From: Cognatundibacterium rugosum
GTDB taxonomy: Bacteria > Pseudomonadota > Gammaproteobacteria > Burkholderiales > Burkholderiaceae_D
Length of the DNA stretch: 64,000 nt
Direction of reading: 5' to 3'
Assembly: GCF_014284365.1 (NCBI RefSeq)
Contig: NZ_JACOGG010000004.1
Span: 62,001-126,000, forward strand
Below are positions 57,587-64,000 of the stretch, piece by piece. The notes below the pieces were generated by a model. That model did not search any database. It saw nothing but the letters and a program-made list of their open reading frames with translations, and was not told the origin of the DNA. Each line of letters starts with the position of its first letter. The first letter of the stretch is position 1. The position numbers and the translations under genes were made by a program.

Positions 57587-59824
57587 CTACTTCAGATAAG
57601 CCGGATCACGGCGCAAGGCCATTAAATCCGGTTCCGCTTCTATTGACTTGACCGGAAAGCCAAGTTGTACAGCTTTTGCAATTTCTGCTAAAGCCAACTG
57701 CCTGTCACCAAGCAATTCATATGCCATACCAGCACGGAAATGTACATTCGCATTCGCCGGTGCCAGTTCCAGTGCATGCCTGATATGGCGTACAGCTTCT
57801 TCTTTTTCACCCAGCCTGGCGCTATATAAGCCCATACGGTACACCAGCACCACATCGTCGGGTGCTCGTAACAAATGTGGTGCCAATAATTCCTTGGCTT
57901 TCAGATAGGCGGCGCGCGCTTCCGGCTTGCGACCAGGTATCCACAGCAGAGTATCCGCCAGATTGGCCCAATAGCTATAATTGGCAGGATTCCCCTTATC
58001 AGGTGCCACAGCCTGCTCAAACGCACTGGCAGCCCCCAGATAATCGGCCTTTTGAAATAAAGCCACGCCCAATGCGGTATTGAGCCTGCCGCTGGAGCGT
58101 ATCTGTAAGCCTTGTTGCAAGACATGCAGCGCGTCTTCCGTGCGTCCCTGACGGCTCATCGTCGCACTCAGATTGGCATAGGCATTCACCGCATCCGGTT
58201 GCAATTGAATACTGTCGCGAAAAGCTTGTTCAGCGGATGCCAGGTCTCCGGCAATGTAATGCGCGGTGCCCAGACCATCGGCAAAATATCGGTCATCTGG
58301 AAAGCGCTTGCGTGCATCCAGCGCGAAATCGCGCGCCTCATCCAATCGCCCCAGCTTCACGAGGGTTTCGAATTTTCCATACCATGCGAAGCGATTCAAT
58401 GCATCCAAAGCGAGCGCTCTATTGAAAATCTCCAGCGCCTCTTTTCTGTTCCCTTTATTCAATTGCAGAAGGCCATTCGCCGCATGTGCAATAGCCAACT
58501 GTGCATTCAATTTCAACGCATGCTGGACACTGGCATCGGCCTTACTTAACCAGAGCTCATCTCTCTCATCACTTGCATAACGATAACAGTACACCAGCGC
58601 CATGCCCGCCACGGCAGCTGCATTTTCGGGATTATGTCTAAGTATGGTCTCAAAGCTCTTAGTTGCTTTATCCAGGCTGCCCGGGCGATCAAATAACTGC
58701 AAAGCCTGTATGCCCTGCTGCATGCTCAGTGCTTCTGAATAGGGTTTGAGCAGGCTGAGCTTGTCCTCCAGATAGGGATAGGTCTTCCATGCGCCTAAGC
58801 CCAGCACAACTACGGCAGCGAAGATACTGGCGTAACGTCGCCAGGTGGTAGTGGGTATCTGGCTTTGTCCGGCCATCAGCTGGGCGGGCGCGGCGACTGG
58901 CAGCGTATCGGATACCGTCGTGCCGGAAAGCATGCCGCTGGCATCTGCATGCGCCAGCAAATCCTGCATGCGTTCCGCCACTGCCGCCATGCCGGGAATA
59001 CGGCGCTCAGGCTGGCGCGCAGTCATGCTAAGTATCAGTTGCACCACCGTGGTTTCTAACTGCGGCGGGAAACTCCAGGTTTCTGAATTGGATTGCATAT
59101 GTGCTGCTGCCAGTGCCAGACCCTGTAATTCCGGAAAGGGCCGGTGGCCGGCTACAGCTTCATACAACATCACGCCCAATGCATACACATCAGCCTGTGC
59201 ATCGGCAGCGCGTCCTAATAAACGCTCTGGCGCCATGTAAGCAATCGTTCCTTGCGGATCCGCATAACTGACCGAACCGGTGGCCTGGGCGTCGTCTTGC
59301 GAAGCCAGACCAAAGTCCAGAATACGTACACGGCCTGAGGCTTCCACCATCAAGTTCGAAGGTTTGAGATCGCCATGCACCAGGCCAGCCTGATGCGCGA
59401 CCTGCATCGCCGCAGCCACTTGTACCAGCCATTCGATTGCGCGTGAAGCAGACACCGGACCTTGCTGCATGAGTTGCTTCAGGGTTTTTCCCTGTATCAG
59501 CTCCATCACAATGGCGGCTGGGGACACATCATCTTCGATCGCAAATATCTGCACAAAGGCAGCATGTTTGAGCGAGGCGGCCAGGCGCGCTTCCTTCAGT
59601 AACTTAGCCGTCGCCGGTGCGGATTCCTGACTGTCTATTTTCAGCTGTTTGATCGCGACATGGCGGCACAGCTTAGGATCCCAGGCCTGAAAGACATGAC
59701 CGAAGCCTCCTTCACCCAGCTGTCCCTCGATCTGATAGTGCTTGTAATAGCTCCCTGACGGTAACTCCACCGCGTCTGCGGCATCGTCCCCATTGCTGTT
59801 CGTAACTGTAGGCTGGTTTTGCAT
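57587..59824 (-). CDS. Membrane Ser/Thr protein kinase with C-terminal TPR repeats
   Basis: A 745-residue Hanks-type kinase. The glycine loop GEGGFG (37-42), the VAIK Lys (K59), a catalytic loop HGDLKPSN (150-157) with Asp 152, DFG (170-172) and APE (198-200) are all present, so it should be active. The usual HRD Arg is Gly (HGD), suggesting control other than activation-loop phosphorylation of an RD kinase. One membrane helix (331-347) places about seven to nine TPR units (385-735) in the periplasm. It leads an operon with the 136-residue protein, facing the FHA activator gene. Confidence 0.93.
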   Translation of the reverse strand: MQNQPTVTNSNGDDAADAVELPSGSYYKHYQIEGQLGEGGFGHVFQAWDPKLCRHVAIKQLKIDSQESAPATAKLLKEARLAASLKHAAFVQIFAIEDDVSPAAIVMELIQGKTLKQLMQQGPVSASRAIEWLVQVAAAMQVAHQAGLVHGDLKPSNLMVEASGRVRILDFGLASQDDAQATGSVSYADPQGTIAYMAPERLLGRAADAQADVYALGVMLYEAVAGHRPFPELQGLALAAAHMQSNSETWSFPPQLETTVVQLILSMTARQPERRIPGMAAVAERMQDLLAHADASGMLSGTTVSDTLPVAAPAQLMAGQSQIPTTTWRRYASIFAAVVVLGLGAWKTYPYLEDKLSLLKPYSEALSMQQGIQALQLFDRPGSLDKATKSFETILRHNPENAAAVAGMALVYCYRYASDERDELWLSKADASVQHALKLNAQLAIAHAANGLLQLNKGNRKEALEIFNRALALDALNRFAWYGKFETLVKLGRLDEARDFALDARKRFPDDRYFADGLGTAHYIAGDLASAEQAFRDSIQLQPDAVNAYANLSATMSRQGRTEDALHVLQQGLQIRSSGRLNTALGVALFQKADYLGAASAFEQAVAPDKGNPANYSYWANLADTLLWIPGRKPEARAAYLKAKELLAPHLLRAPDDVVLVYRMGLYSARLGEKEEAVRHIRHALELAPANANVHFRAGMAYELLGDRQLALAEIAKAVQLGFPVKSIEAEPDLMALRRDPAYLK

Positions 59825-59912
59825 GTGGTTTCAGATTTAGTCCGTTGTCTGCCTGATCGCTGCCTGCGTCAGCGGCACGCAAACTATGTCAACAATTGCC
59901 ATATGATAAGCA

Positions 59913-59943
59913 TTTTATATGTAAATAACATGTCAATGAGCAA
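59913..59943 (-). promoter_or_regulatory. Candidate kinase-operon promoter with the shared 14-mer
   Basis: On the minus strand TTGCTC (59938-59943), an 18-base spacer and TATAAA (59914-59919) could be a promoter about 90 bases before the kinase ATG. The plus-strand 14-mer TTTTATATGTAAAT (59913-59926) is identical to the one at 55448-55461, and its core is nearly self-complementary. Confidence 0.45.
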
Positions 59944-60046
59944 TATGACGTGAAGTCGCTCCGGTTTTGCTCCGTTTTATTCAGCTTTACTGCGTTTTGC
60001 TCAGGTTTTCCCGGATTTATTCAGAAGTTGCGCGACATCCCCGTGC

Positions 60047-60229
60047 TTACTCCTCGCCCAGACCATTACGCGACCTCGCCAGCGCAGAGCGCAATTGCTG
60101 TTTTTGCTTACGCCTGTCCTCGCGCAAAGGATGTGGCCCGCTATGCGCACCGGCATTGCGTAAGCGTGCCGCCAGCGCATGCGGATTGCGCGGTTTGGCT
60201 AAGGCCGGCTGTAATTTTTTACGTTTCAT
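60047..60229 (-). CDS. Small highly basic protein
   Basis: A 60-residue Arg/Lys-rich protein (KRKKLQPALAKPRNPHALAARL, then RRKQKQQLRSALARSRN). Its PRNPHALAARLRNAGAH segment resembles short conserved hypothetical proteins of Burkholderiales. GAGGG lies about 12 bases before the ATG. A nucleic-acid-binding role is plausible from charge alone. Two longer open frames on the opposite strand look like shadows of it. The rest of the gap 59825-60519 shows only AT-rich sequence. Confidence 0.5.
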   Translation of the reverse strand: MKRKKLQPALAKPRNPHALAARLRNAGAHSGPHPLREDRRKQKQQLRSALARSRNGLGEE

Positions 60230-60519
60230 GCGGACAAATTCCCTCTTTCAATTTCTTCAGTTACGGCAGCGACAGGGATTTCTTTTGGCTGTTCCGAGAT
60301 ATTGAAGCATCAACAGATGATCAATATTTAATGTAATTAACATTCTCTTTCACGAAATTCAATTTTTCTCTTCTTGCATTGCTGAATTTCAATAAATTTC
60401 TCTGTAGAATCTTTCATTGACGCCATCATGGTGTCTCGCATCCAACCCCGTCTGCTGTTTTCAATTTGCTGCCGGGAAGCGTATGCAGCTAACCAATTTT
60501 TCCTCTGAATTGCTCCGAT

Positions 60520-61254
60520 ATGCTCAAGAAGTTTGCTTTAGGACTGGTCCTGGCTGCCGCAGCCAGTATGACCAGCATTGCCAATGCCACTACCCCGTTT
60601 TCAGATTGCCCTCAGTTTTTTGCCAAAGAAACCGCGCCAGTGATTCCGAATGAGCGTCAGCTCAATACCCGGCCTTTGTGCTTTTCCGCATTTGCCGTCA
60701 TGCATTCCGGTAAAAGCCGTACCCCGCTGTATGTCGCAGAAAAGCTGAACCGGCGCAGTGTGCTGGATGCACAGGATAAAGAAAGAACCAATCGCTTCTT
60801 TGCCGATGCGCGTTTACCGCGCGCAGAACGGGCCGAGCTGGAGGATTACAAGGGTTCCGGTTATGACCGTGGCCACATGGCACCGGCGGGTGATATGGCG
60901 AGTGACGAAGGCATGGCACAGAGCTTTTCGCTGGCAAATATGGTGCCGCAAGCACCGGAAAATAATCGCAAGACCTGGGCCAATATCGAAAAAGCCGCAC
61001 GCAAATATGCGATGCGCGCCACCGGCGATGTCTATATCGTGACTGGTCCGGTATTCGACACCCAGCCACCAACCATAGGCAGGAACCAGGTCTGGGTGCC
61101 TAAGTATCTGTTTAAACTGATGTACGACCCGGCTGAAAAACGGGCCTGGGCGTATTGGGTGGAAAACGCTGACGATGCCAAACCGGGCAAGCCTATCAGC
61201 TATGAAGAGCTGGTAAAACGCACCGGCATCCAGTTCCTGCCTGGCATACTGTAA
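60520..61254 (+). CDS. Secreted DNA/RNA non-specific endonuclease
   Basis: A 244-residue beta-beta-alpha-metal nuclease of the Serratia NucA type. The signal peptide should be cut after ANA (residue 23). The catalytic motif DRGHMAPAGD begins at D116, with H119 as general base, and the metal-binding Asn lies in QAPENNRKTW about 30 residues on. C30 and C54 may form a disulfide. It should degrade DNA and RNA in the periplasm or outside the cell, for nutrition or defence. No immunity gene is seen next to it. Its export links loosely with the nucleoside uptake genes at 3-14 kb. Confidence 0.92.
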   Translation: MLKKFALGLVLAAAASMTSIANATTPFSDCPQFFAKETAPVIPNERQLNTRPLCFSAFAVMHSGKSRTPLYVAEKLNRRSVLDAQDKERTNRFFADARLPRAERAELEDYKGSGYDRGHMAPAGDMASDEGMAQSFSLANMVPQAPENNRKTWANIEKAARKYAMRATGDVYIVTGPVFDTQPPTIGRNQVWVPKYLFKLMYDPAEKRAWAYWVENADDAKPGKPISYEELVKRTGIQFLPGIL

Positions 61255-61278
61255 ATTGTATAGTCAGGTGCAGATATG

Positions 61279-61307
61279 CATCAGGCCAGCATGATGCGGG
61301 CCTGATG
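61279..61307. terminator. Hairpin after the endonuclease gene
   Basis: CATCAGGCC (61279-61287) pairs with GGCCTGATG (61299-61307) around an 11-base loop, 24 bases past the stop. There is no T-run. A second small dyad, AGCCCGC-GTT-GCGGGCT, follows near 61335-61351. Both lie between convergent genes. Confidence 0.45.
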
Positions 61308-61360
61308 TATTGATTCACAGATGCTGCGACTGCAAGCCCGCGTTGCGGGCTGCTGGCAAC

Positions 61361-62137
61361 TTAGTTGAACTGACTGAAATCCGGTTTGCGTTTTTGAAAG
61401 AATGCCATGAAGGCTTCACGCGCTTCCGGTGCTGCCAGCATCGCAGCAAAATGCTGGTTTTCTTCCACCATCTTGGCTTGAATCGCGGCTGGCTGATTCG
61501 CCTTCATCAGACGTTTAGTGACGCGGATGGAAGCAGCTGGCAGCGCGACCAGTTTCGCCGCGACCTGCTGCGCGTAAGGCAGTAATTCGGCCAAAGGCAA
61601 TACCTTGTTCACGAAGCCCATCTCCATCGCTTCCTGCGCGCTGAAGGCCTCGCCCAGCATCAGTTTTTCTGCTGCACGCTGATAGCCGACAATTTGCTGG
61701 AACACCATGCTGGACGCGAATTCCGGGCACAGACCCAGTTGCGTGAAAGGCATGGACAGCTTCGCATTCTCAGCCAGATAAATCAGGTCGCAATGCATGA
61801 GTAAGGTGGTACCGATCCCCACTGCCGCACCGGACACGGCTGCGATCACTGGCTTGCTGGATTCATTCAGCGCCTGCATGAACTGATACACCGGCGGTAC
61901 TGCAGTGCTGGTGGCAAAGCTGCTGGCGTTTTTCATGAAGTCTTCCAGATCATTCCCTGCCGTGAAAATCTCTGGCTGGCCGGTGATCAGGATGGCGCGC
62001 ACTGCGCTATCGGTTTCCGCTGCACGCAAGGCATCGGCCATGGTCTGGTACATGCTTTGTGTGATCGCGTTCTTTTTTTCCGGACGATTGAACTGTATGG
62101 TCAATACGCCTTGTTCGGTCTGAGTCTGGATATCCAT
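61361..62137 (-). CDS. Enoyl-CoA hydratase/isomerase family protein
   Basis: A 258-residue crotonase. The oxyanion-hole blocks are FTAGNDLEDF and AAVSGAAVGIGTTLLMHCDL. The second catalytic Glu of hydratases is kept as LGLCPEFASS. The first is replaced: GIGTTLL stands where hydratases have a Glu. This pattern is nearer delta3-delta2-enoyl-CoA isomerases than classical hydratases, so an isomerase role is possible. It is the last gene of a fatty-acid oxidation group with the thiolase gene (154 bases upstream). Confidence 0.88.
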   Translation of the reverse strand: MDIQTQTEQGVLTIQFNRPEKKNAITQSMYQTMADALRAAETDSAVRAILITGQPEIFTAGNDLEDFMKNASSFATSTAVPPVYQFMQALNESSKPVIAAVSGAAVGIGTTLLMHCDLIYLAENAKLSMPFTQLGLCPEFASSMVFQQIVGYQRAAEKLMLGEAFSAQEAMEMGFVNKVLPLAELLPYAQQVAAKLVALPAASIRVTKRLMKANQPAAIQAKMVEENQHFAAMLAAPEAREAFMAFFQKRKPDFSQFN

Positions 62138-62235
62138 ATTGTGTCCCGTTAGTTGTTGTGTATTCTGTCATGTAAGGTGTTGACATGCCTGGCATTGTAG
62201 CGTCAGCAGCCAGCGGCTGCCGGGCTTCCGGTTTG

Positions 62236-62270
62236 AAAAAAAACCGCACAAATCGCTCTGTGCGGTTTTT
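62236..62270 (-). terminator. Terminator after the thiolase gene
   Basis: ACCGCACA and TGTGCGGT pair around an 8-base loop, with A/T runs on both sides (TTTTTTTT on the minus strand). It lies 22 bases after the thiolase stop, so the crotonase gene is probably transcribed separately or by read-through. Confidence 0.82.
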
Positions 62271-62291
62271 CTCAGAACCCAATGCGGACTA

Positions 62292-63488
62292 TCAGCAACG
62301 TTCGAAAATACCTGCTGCACCCATACCGGTACCGACGCACATCGTGACCATGCCGTATTTGAGCTTGTTACGATGCAGCGCATGGATAGTGGTTGCGGAA
62401 CGGATTGCACCGGTTGCGCCGAGTGGGTGACCCAGAGCGATCGCGCCACCCATAGGATTGACCTTGGCTGGATCCAGACCCAGATCCTGCACCACGGCCA
62501 GCGATTGTGCGGCAAACGCTTCATTCAGTTCAAACCAGTCGATCTGATCCTGCGTAATGCCAGCAGCACGGCAAGCAGCCGGGATCGCTTCTTTCGGACC
62601 GATACCCATAATTTCCGGTGGTACGCCACGTACTGCGAAAGACGCGAAACGTGCCAGCGGTGTCAGATTGAACTGCTTGAGGATTTTTTCGCTGACGATC
62701 AGCAAAGCACCTGCACCGTCGGAAGTCTGGGAGCTGTTACCGGCAGTGACAGAACCTTTAGCAGCGAAGACTGGCTTCAGACGTGCCAGACCTTCGATGG
62801 TGGTGTCAGGACGTGCGCCTTCATCACGGCTCACAGTGCGGGTTTTCAGTTCGATTTCGCCAGTCACCAGATTCGGTACGCGGTCGATGATGTCCACGGA
62901 AGTGGTTTCTGCATCGAAGTAACCCGCATTCTGTGCCGCGATGGCGCGCTGGTGCGATTGCAGCGCAAATGCATCCTGCGCTTCACGCGAGATTTTCCAT
63001 TGCTGCGCTACTTTTTCAGCAGTCAGACCCATGCCGTAAGCCATGCCGACGTTTTCGTCGTTCAGGATCGCCATGTTCATGGATGGATTGCTACCCATCA
63101 TAGGCACCATAGACATCGATTCCACGCCAGCTGCGATCATCACATCAGCCTGACCAACACGGATGCGGTCAGCTGCCATCGCCACGGCAGTGATACCGGA
63201 TGCGCAGTAACGGTTGATAGTGACACCACCGATAGTGTTCGGCAAGCCAGCCAGCAATACGCCCATACGTGCCAGATTCAGACCCTGTGCGCCTTCCGGG
63301 AAGGAGCAGCCAACAATCGCGTCTTCAACCAGCTTAGGATCCAGATTCGGGACCTGTGCCATAGCCGATTGCAATACGCGCACCAGCAGGTCATCCGGAC
63401 GGGTGTTACGGAACATACCGCGACCGGATTTACCGATAGGGGTACGGGTAGCAGAGACGATATACGCGTCTTGGAGTTGTTTAGTCAT
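62292..63488 (-). CDS. Acetyl-CoA acyltransferase (thiolase)
   Basis: A 398-residue thiolase that cleaves 3-ketoacyl-CoA to acetyl-CoA and a shortened acyl-CoA. The acyl-enzyme Cys is C95 in NRYCASGITA. The His of GGAIALGHPLGATG and the second Cys of MCVGTGMGAAG complete the active site. The 3-hydroxyacyl-CoA dehydrogenase gene lies upstream, which points to fatty-acid beta-oxidation (FadA-like) rather than acetoacetyl-CoA synthesis. GAGGT lies 8 bases before the ATG. Confidence 0.94.
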   Translation of the reverse strand: MTKQLQDAYIVSATRTPIGKSGRGMFRNTRPDDLLVRVLQSAMAQVPNLDPKLVEDAIVGCSFPEGAQGLNLARMGVLLAGLPNTIGGVTINRYCASGITAVAMAADRIRVGQADVMIAAGVESMSMVPMMGSNPSMNMAILNDENVGMAYGMGLTAEKVAQQWKISREAQDAFALQSHQRAIAAQNAGYFDAETTSVDIIDRVPNLVTGEIELKTRTVSRDEGARPDTTIEGLARLKPVFAAKGSVTAGNSSQTSDGAGALLIVSEKILKQFNLTPLARFASFAVRGVPPEIMGIGPKEAIPAACRAAGITQDQIDWFELNEAFAAQSLAVVQDLGLDPAKVNPMGGAIALGHPLGATGAIRSATTIHALHRNKLKYGMVTMCVGTGMGAAGIFERC

Positions 63489-63532
63489 TTTTGATTACCT
63501 CAATTCGTTAAGGTCAGCTCAGGCTTAATCTT

Positions 63533-63650
63533 CAAAAACCCCTCACCACAGAGGCACAGAGACACAGAGGAAAAACAGAGCAAGTCAACAGGACAGGGTG
63601 CTCTCTGTGCCATCTCTGTGTCTCCTTGTCTCTGTGTCCAAGGGTTTTTG
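63533..63650. repeat. 118-base imperfect dyad of CACAGAG motifs
   Basis: CAAAAACCC (63533-63541) and GGGTTTTTG (63642-63650) close an element. Its left half repeats CACAGAG on the plus strand and its right half repeats CTCTGTG. The two halves can fold into a long imperfect hairpin. It fills the gap between the 3-hydroxyacyl-CoA dehydrogenase and thiolase genes. Similar CACAGAG-rich intergenic repeats are, to my recollection, widespread in unrelated bacteria, but I cannot verify this here. Confidence 0.7.
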
Positions 63651-63666
63651 GTCTTTAAGCTTTTAA

Positions 63667-64000
63667 TTAGTTACGTACTGGTTTGCCGGTTTGCATCATG
63701 CCCATGATGCGCTCTTGCGTTTTCGGATGATTCAGCAATTCCATAAACGCTTTACGCTCCATATCGAGCAACCATTGTTCGCTGACCAGACTGCCATTGT
63801 CGATATCGCCACCGCAAACTACTTCTGCAATCATCTTGCCGAGTTTGAAGTCATGCGCAGAGATGAAGCCACCGTCACGCATATTGATCAACTGTGCGCC
63901 TATGGTCGCGATGCCATGACGGCCAGTCACAGGCACCAGTTTTTTCATCGGTGCGCGGTAGCCCGCATCGAACATCGCACGTGCTTCTACTTTCGCTACA
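63667..64000 (-). CDS. 3-hydroxyacyl-CoA dehydrogenase, C-terminal part
   Basis: The last 110 residues of a protein that continues past the window. The sequence GYRAPMKKLVPVTGRHGIATI, followed by EQWLLDMERKAFMELLNHPKTQERIMGMMQTGKPVRN, matches the C-terminal crotonase-like end of large FadB/FadJ-type or fused 3-hydroxyacyl-CoA dehydrogenases in Burkholderiales. It would oxidise 3-hydroxyacyl-CoA before the thiolase encoded downstream. The 178-base gap to the thiolase gene contains the dyad at 63533-63650. Confidence 0.82.
   Translation of the reverse strand, partial: VAKVEARAMFDAGYRAPMKKLVPVTGRHGIATIGAQLINMRDGGFISAHDFKLGKMIAEVVCGGDIDNGSLVSEQWLLDMERKAFMELLNHPKTQERIMGMMQTGKPVRN

Noticed and set aside
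59885-59910. A possible sigma-54 promoter (TGGCAATTGTTGACA, minus strand) before the kinase gene.
   Set aside because: It lacks the required GC at the -12 element after GG-N10, so it fails the sigma-54 consensus.
59950-60336. Two overlapping plus-strand frames of 128 and 112 codons.
   Set aside because: They conflict with each other and with the better supported basic small protein on the minus strand, and have no ribosome site or family features.
62373-63494. A 373-codon plus-strand frame opposite the thiolase gene.
   Set aside because: Antisense shadow of an unambiguous thiolase; no recognisable domain.
63533-63650. CACAGAG repeats considered as a CRISPR array.
   Set aside because: The repeats are irregular and arranged as an inverted pair, not as direct repeats with unique spacers.

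Overview
The window looks like one stretch of chromosome from a betaproteobacterium, most likely family Oxalobacteraceae and perhaps near Undibacterium or Herminiimonas. That placement is inferred from the mraZ-to-lpxC gene order with a peroxiredoxin between ftsZ and lpxC, the DUF3426 protein directly after prmA, a DUF1631 protein, the lipase/foldase pair, and moderate GC. No phage, integrase, transposase, CRISPR array, tRNA or rRNA gene was recognised.

Layout. (1) 1-2.9 kb: the 3' part of prmA, a zinc-ribbon membrane protein and a small outer-membrane beta-barrel. (2) 3.0-14.2 kb: a nucleoside salvage region. Pseudouridine genes psuK-psuG run leftward. Ribokinase, a BMP-type nucleoside ABC importer (binding protein, double ATPase, two permeases), a nucleoside hydrolase, a 2-oxoglutarate/Fe(II) oxygenase and cytidine deaminase run rightward. 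Import, deamination, glycosidic cleavage and ribose phosphorylation form a coherent path to ribose-5-phosphate and free base. Perfect palindromes in the divergent control region mark likely operators. (3) 14.2-15.8 kb: an AT-rich islet with two exported orphan proteins. (4) 15.9-25.9 kb: a Tat-exported dienelactone hydrolase, a ZIP metal transporter behind a striking inverted repeat, a mercaptopyruvate sulfurtransferase, an EamA exporter, a Rieske oxygenase, a secreted lipase with its foldase, and a DUF1631 protein. (5) 26.3-29.3 kb: xseB-ispA-dxs, for isoprenoid precursors. (6) 29.4-48.5 kb, minus strand: the complete division and cell wall (dcw) cluster mraZ-rsmH-ftsL-ftsI-murE-murF-mraY-murD-ftsW-murG-murC-ddlB-ftsQ-ftsA-ftsZ, then a peroxiredoxin and lpxC. 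It is read from a promoter region carrying four MraZ boxes. (7) 48.8-52.0 kb: a large GGDEF-EAL protein. (8) 52.4-52.8 kb: RNase P RNA. (9) 53.1-61.3 kb: a ThDP-dependent enzyme, then a signalling group made of an FHA-like/sigma-54 activator, an unknown 136-residue beta-rich protein and a membrane Ser/Thr kinase with TPRs, followed by a secreted endonuclease. (10) 61.4-64.0 kb, minus strand: fatty-acid oxidation genes (3-hydroxyacyl-CoA dehydrogenase fragment, thiolase, crotonase).

The best leads for something undescribed are the nucleoside cluster with its oxygenase and operators, the kinase/FHA-sigma-54/orphan-protein group, the metal-transporter operator with a possible AUU start, and several intergenic dyad elements (32.5, 52.1 and 63.5 kb). 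All functional assignments come from motif recognition by eye; no database search was run.
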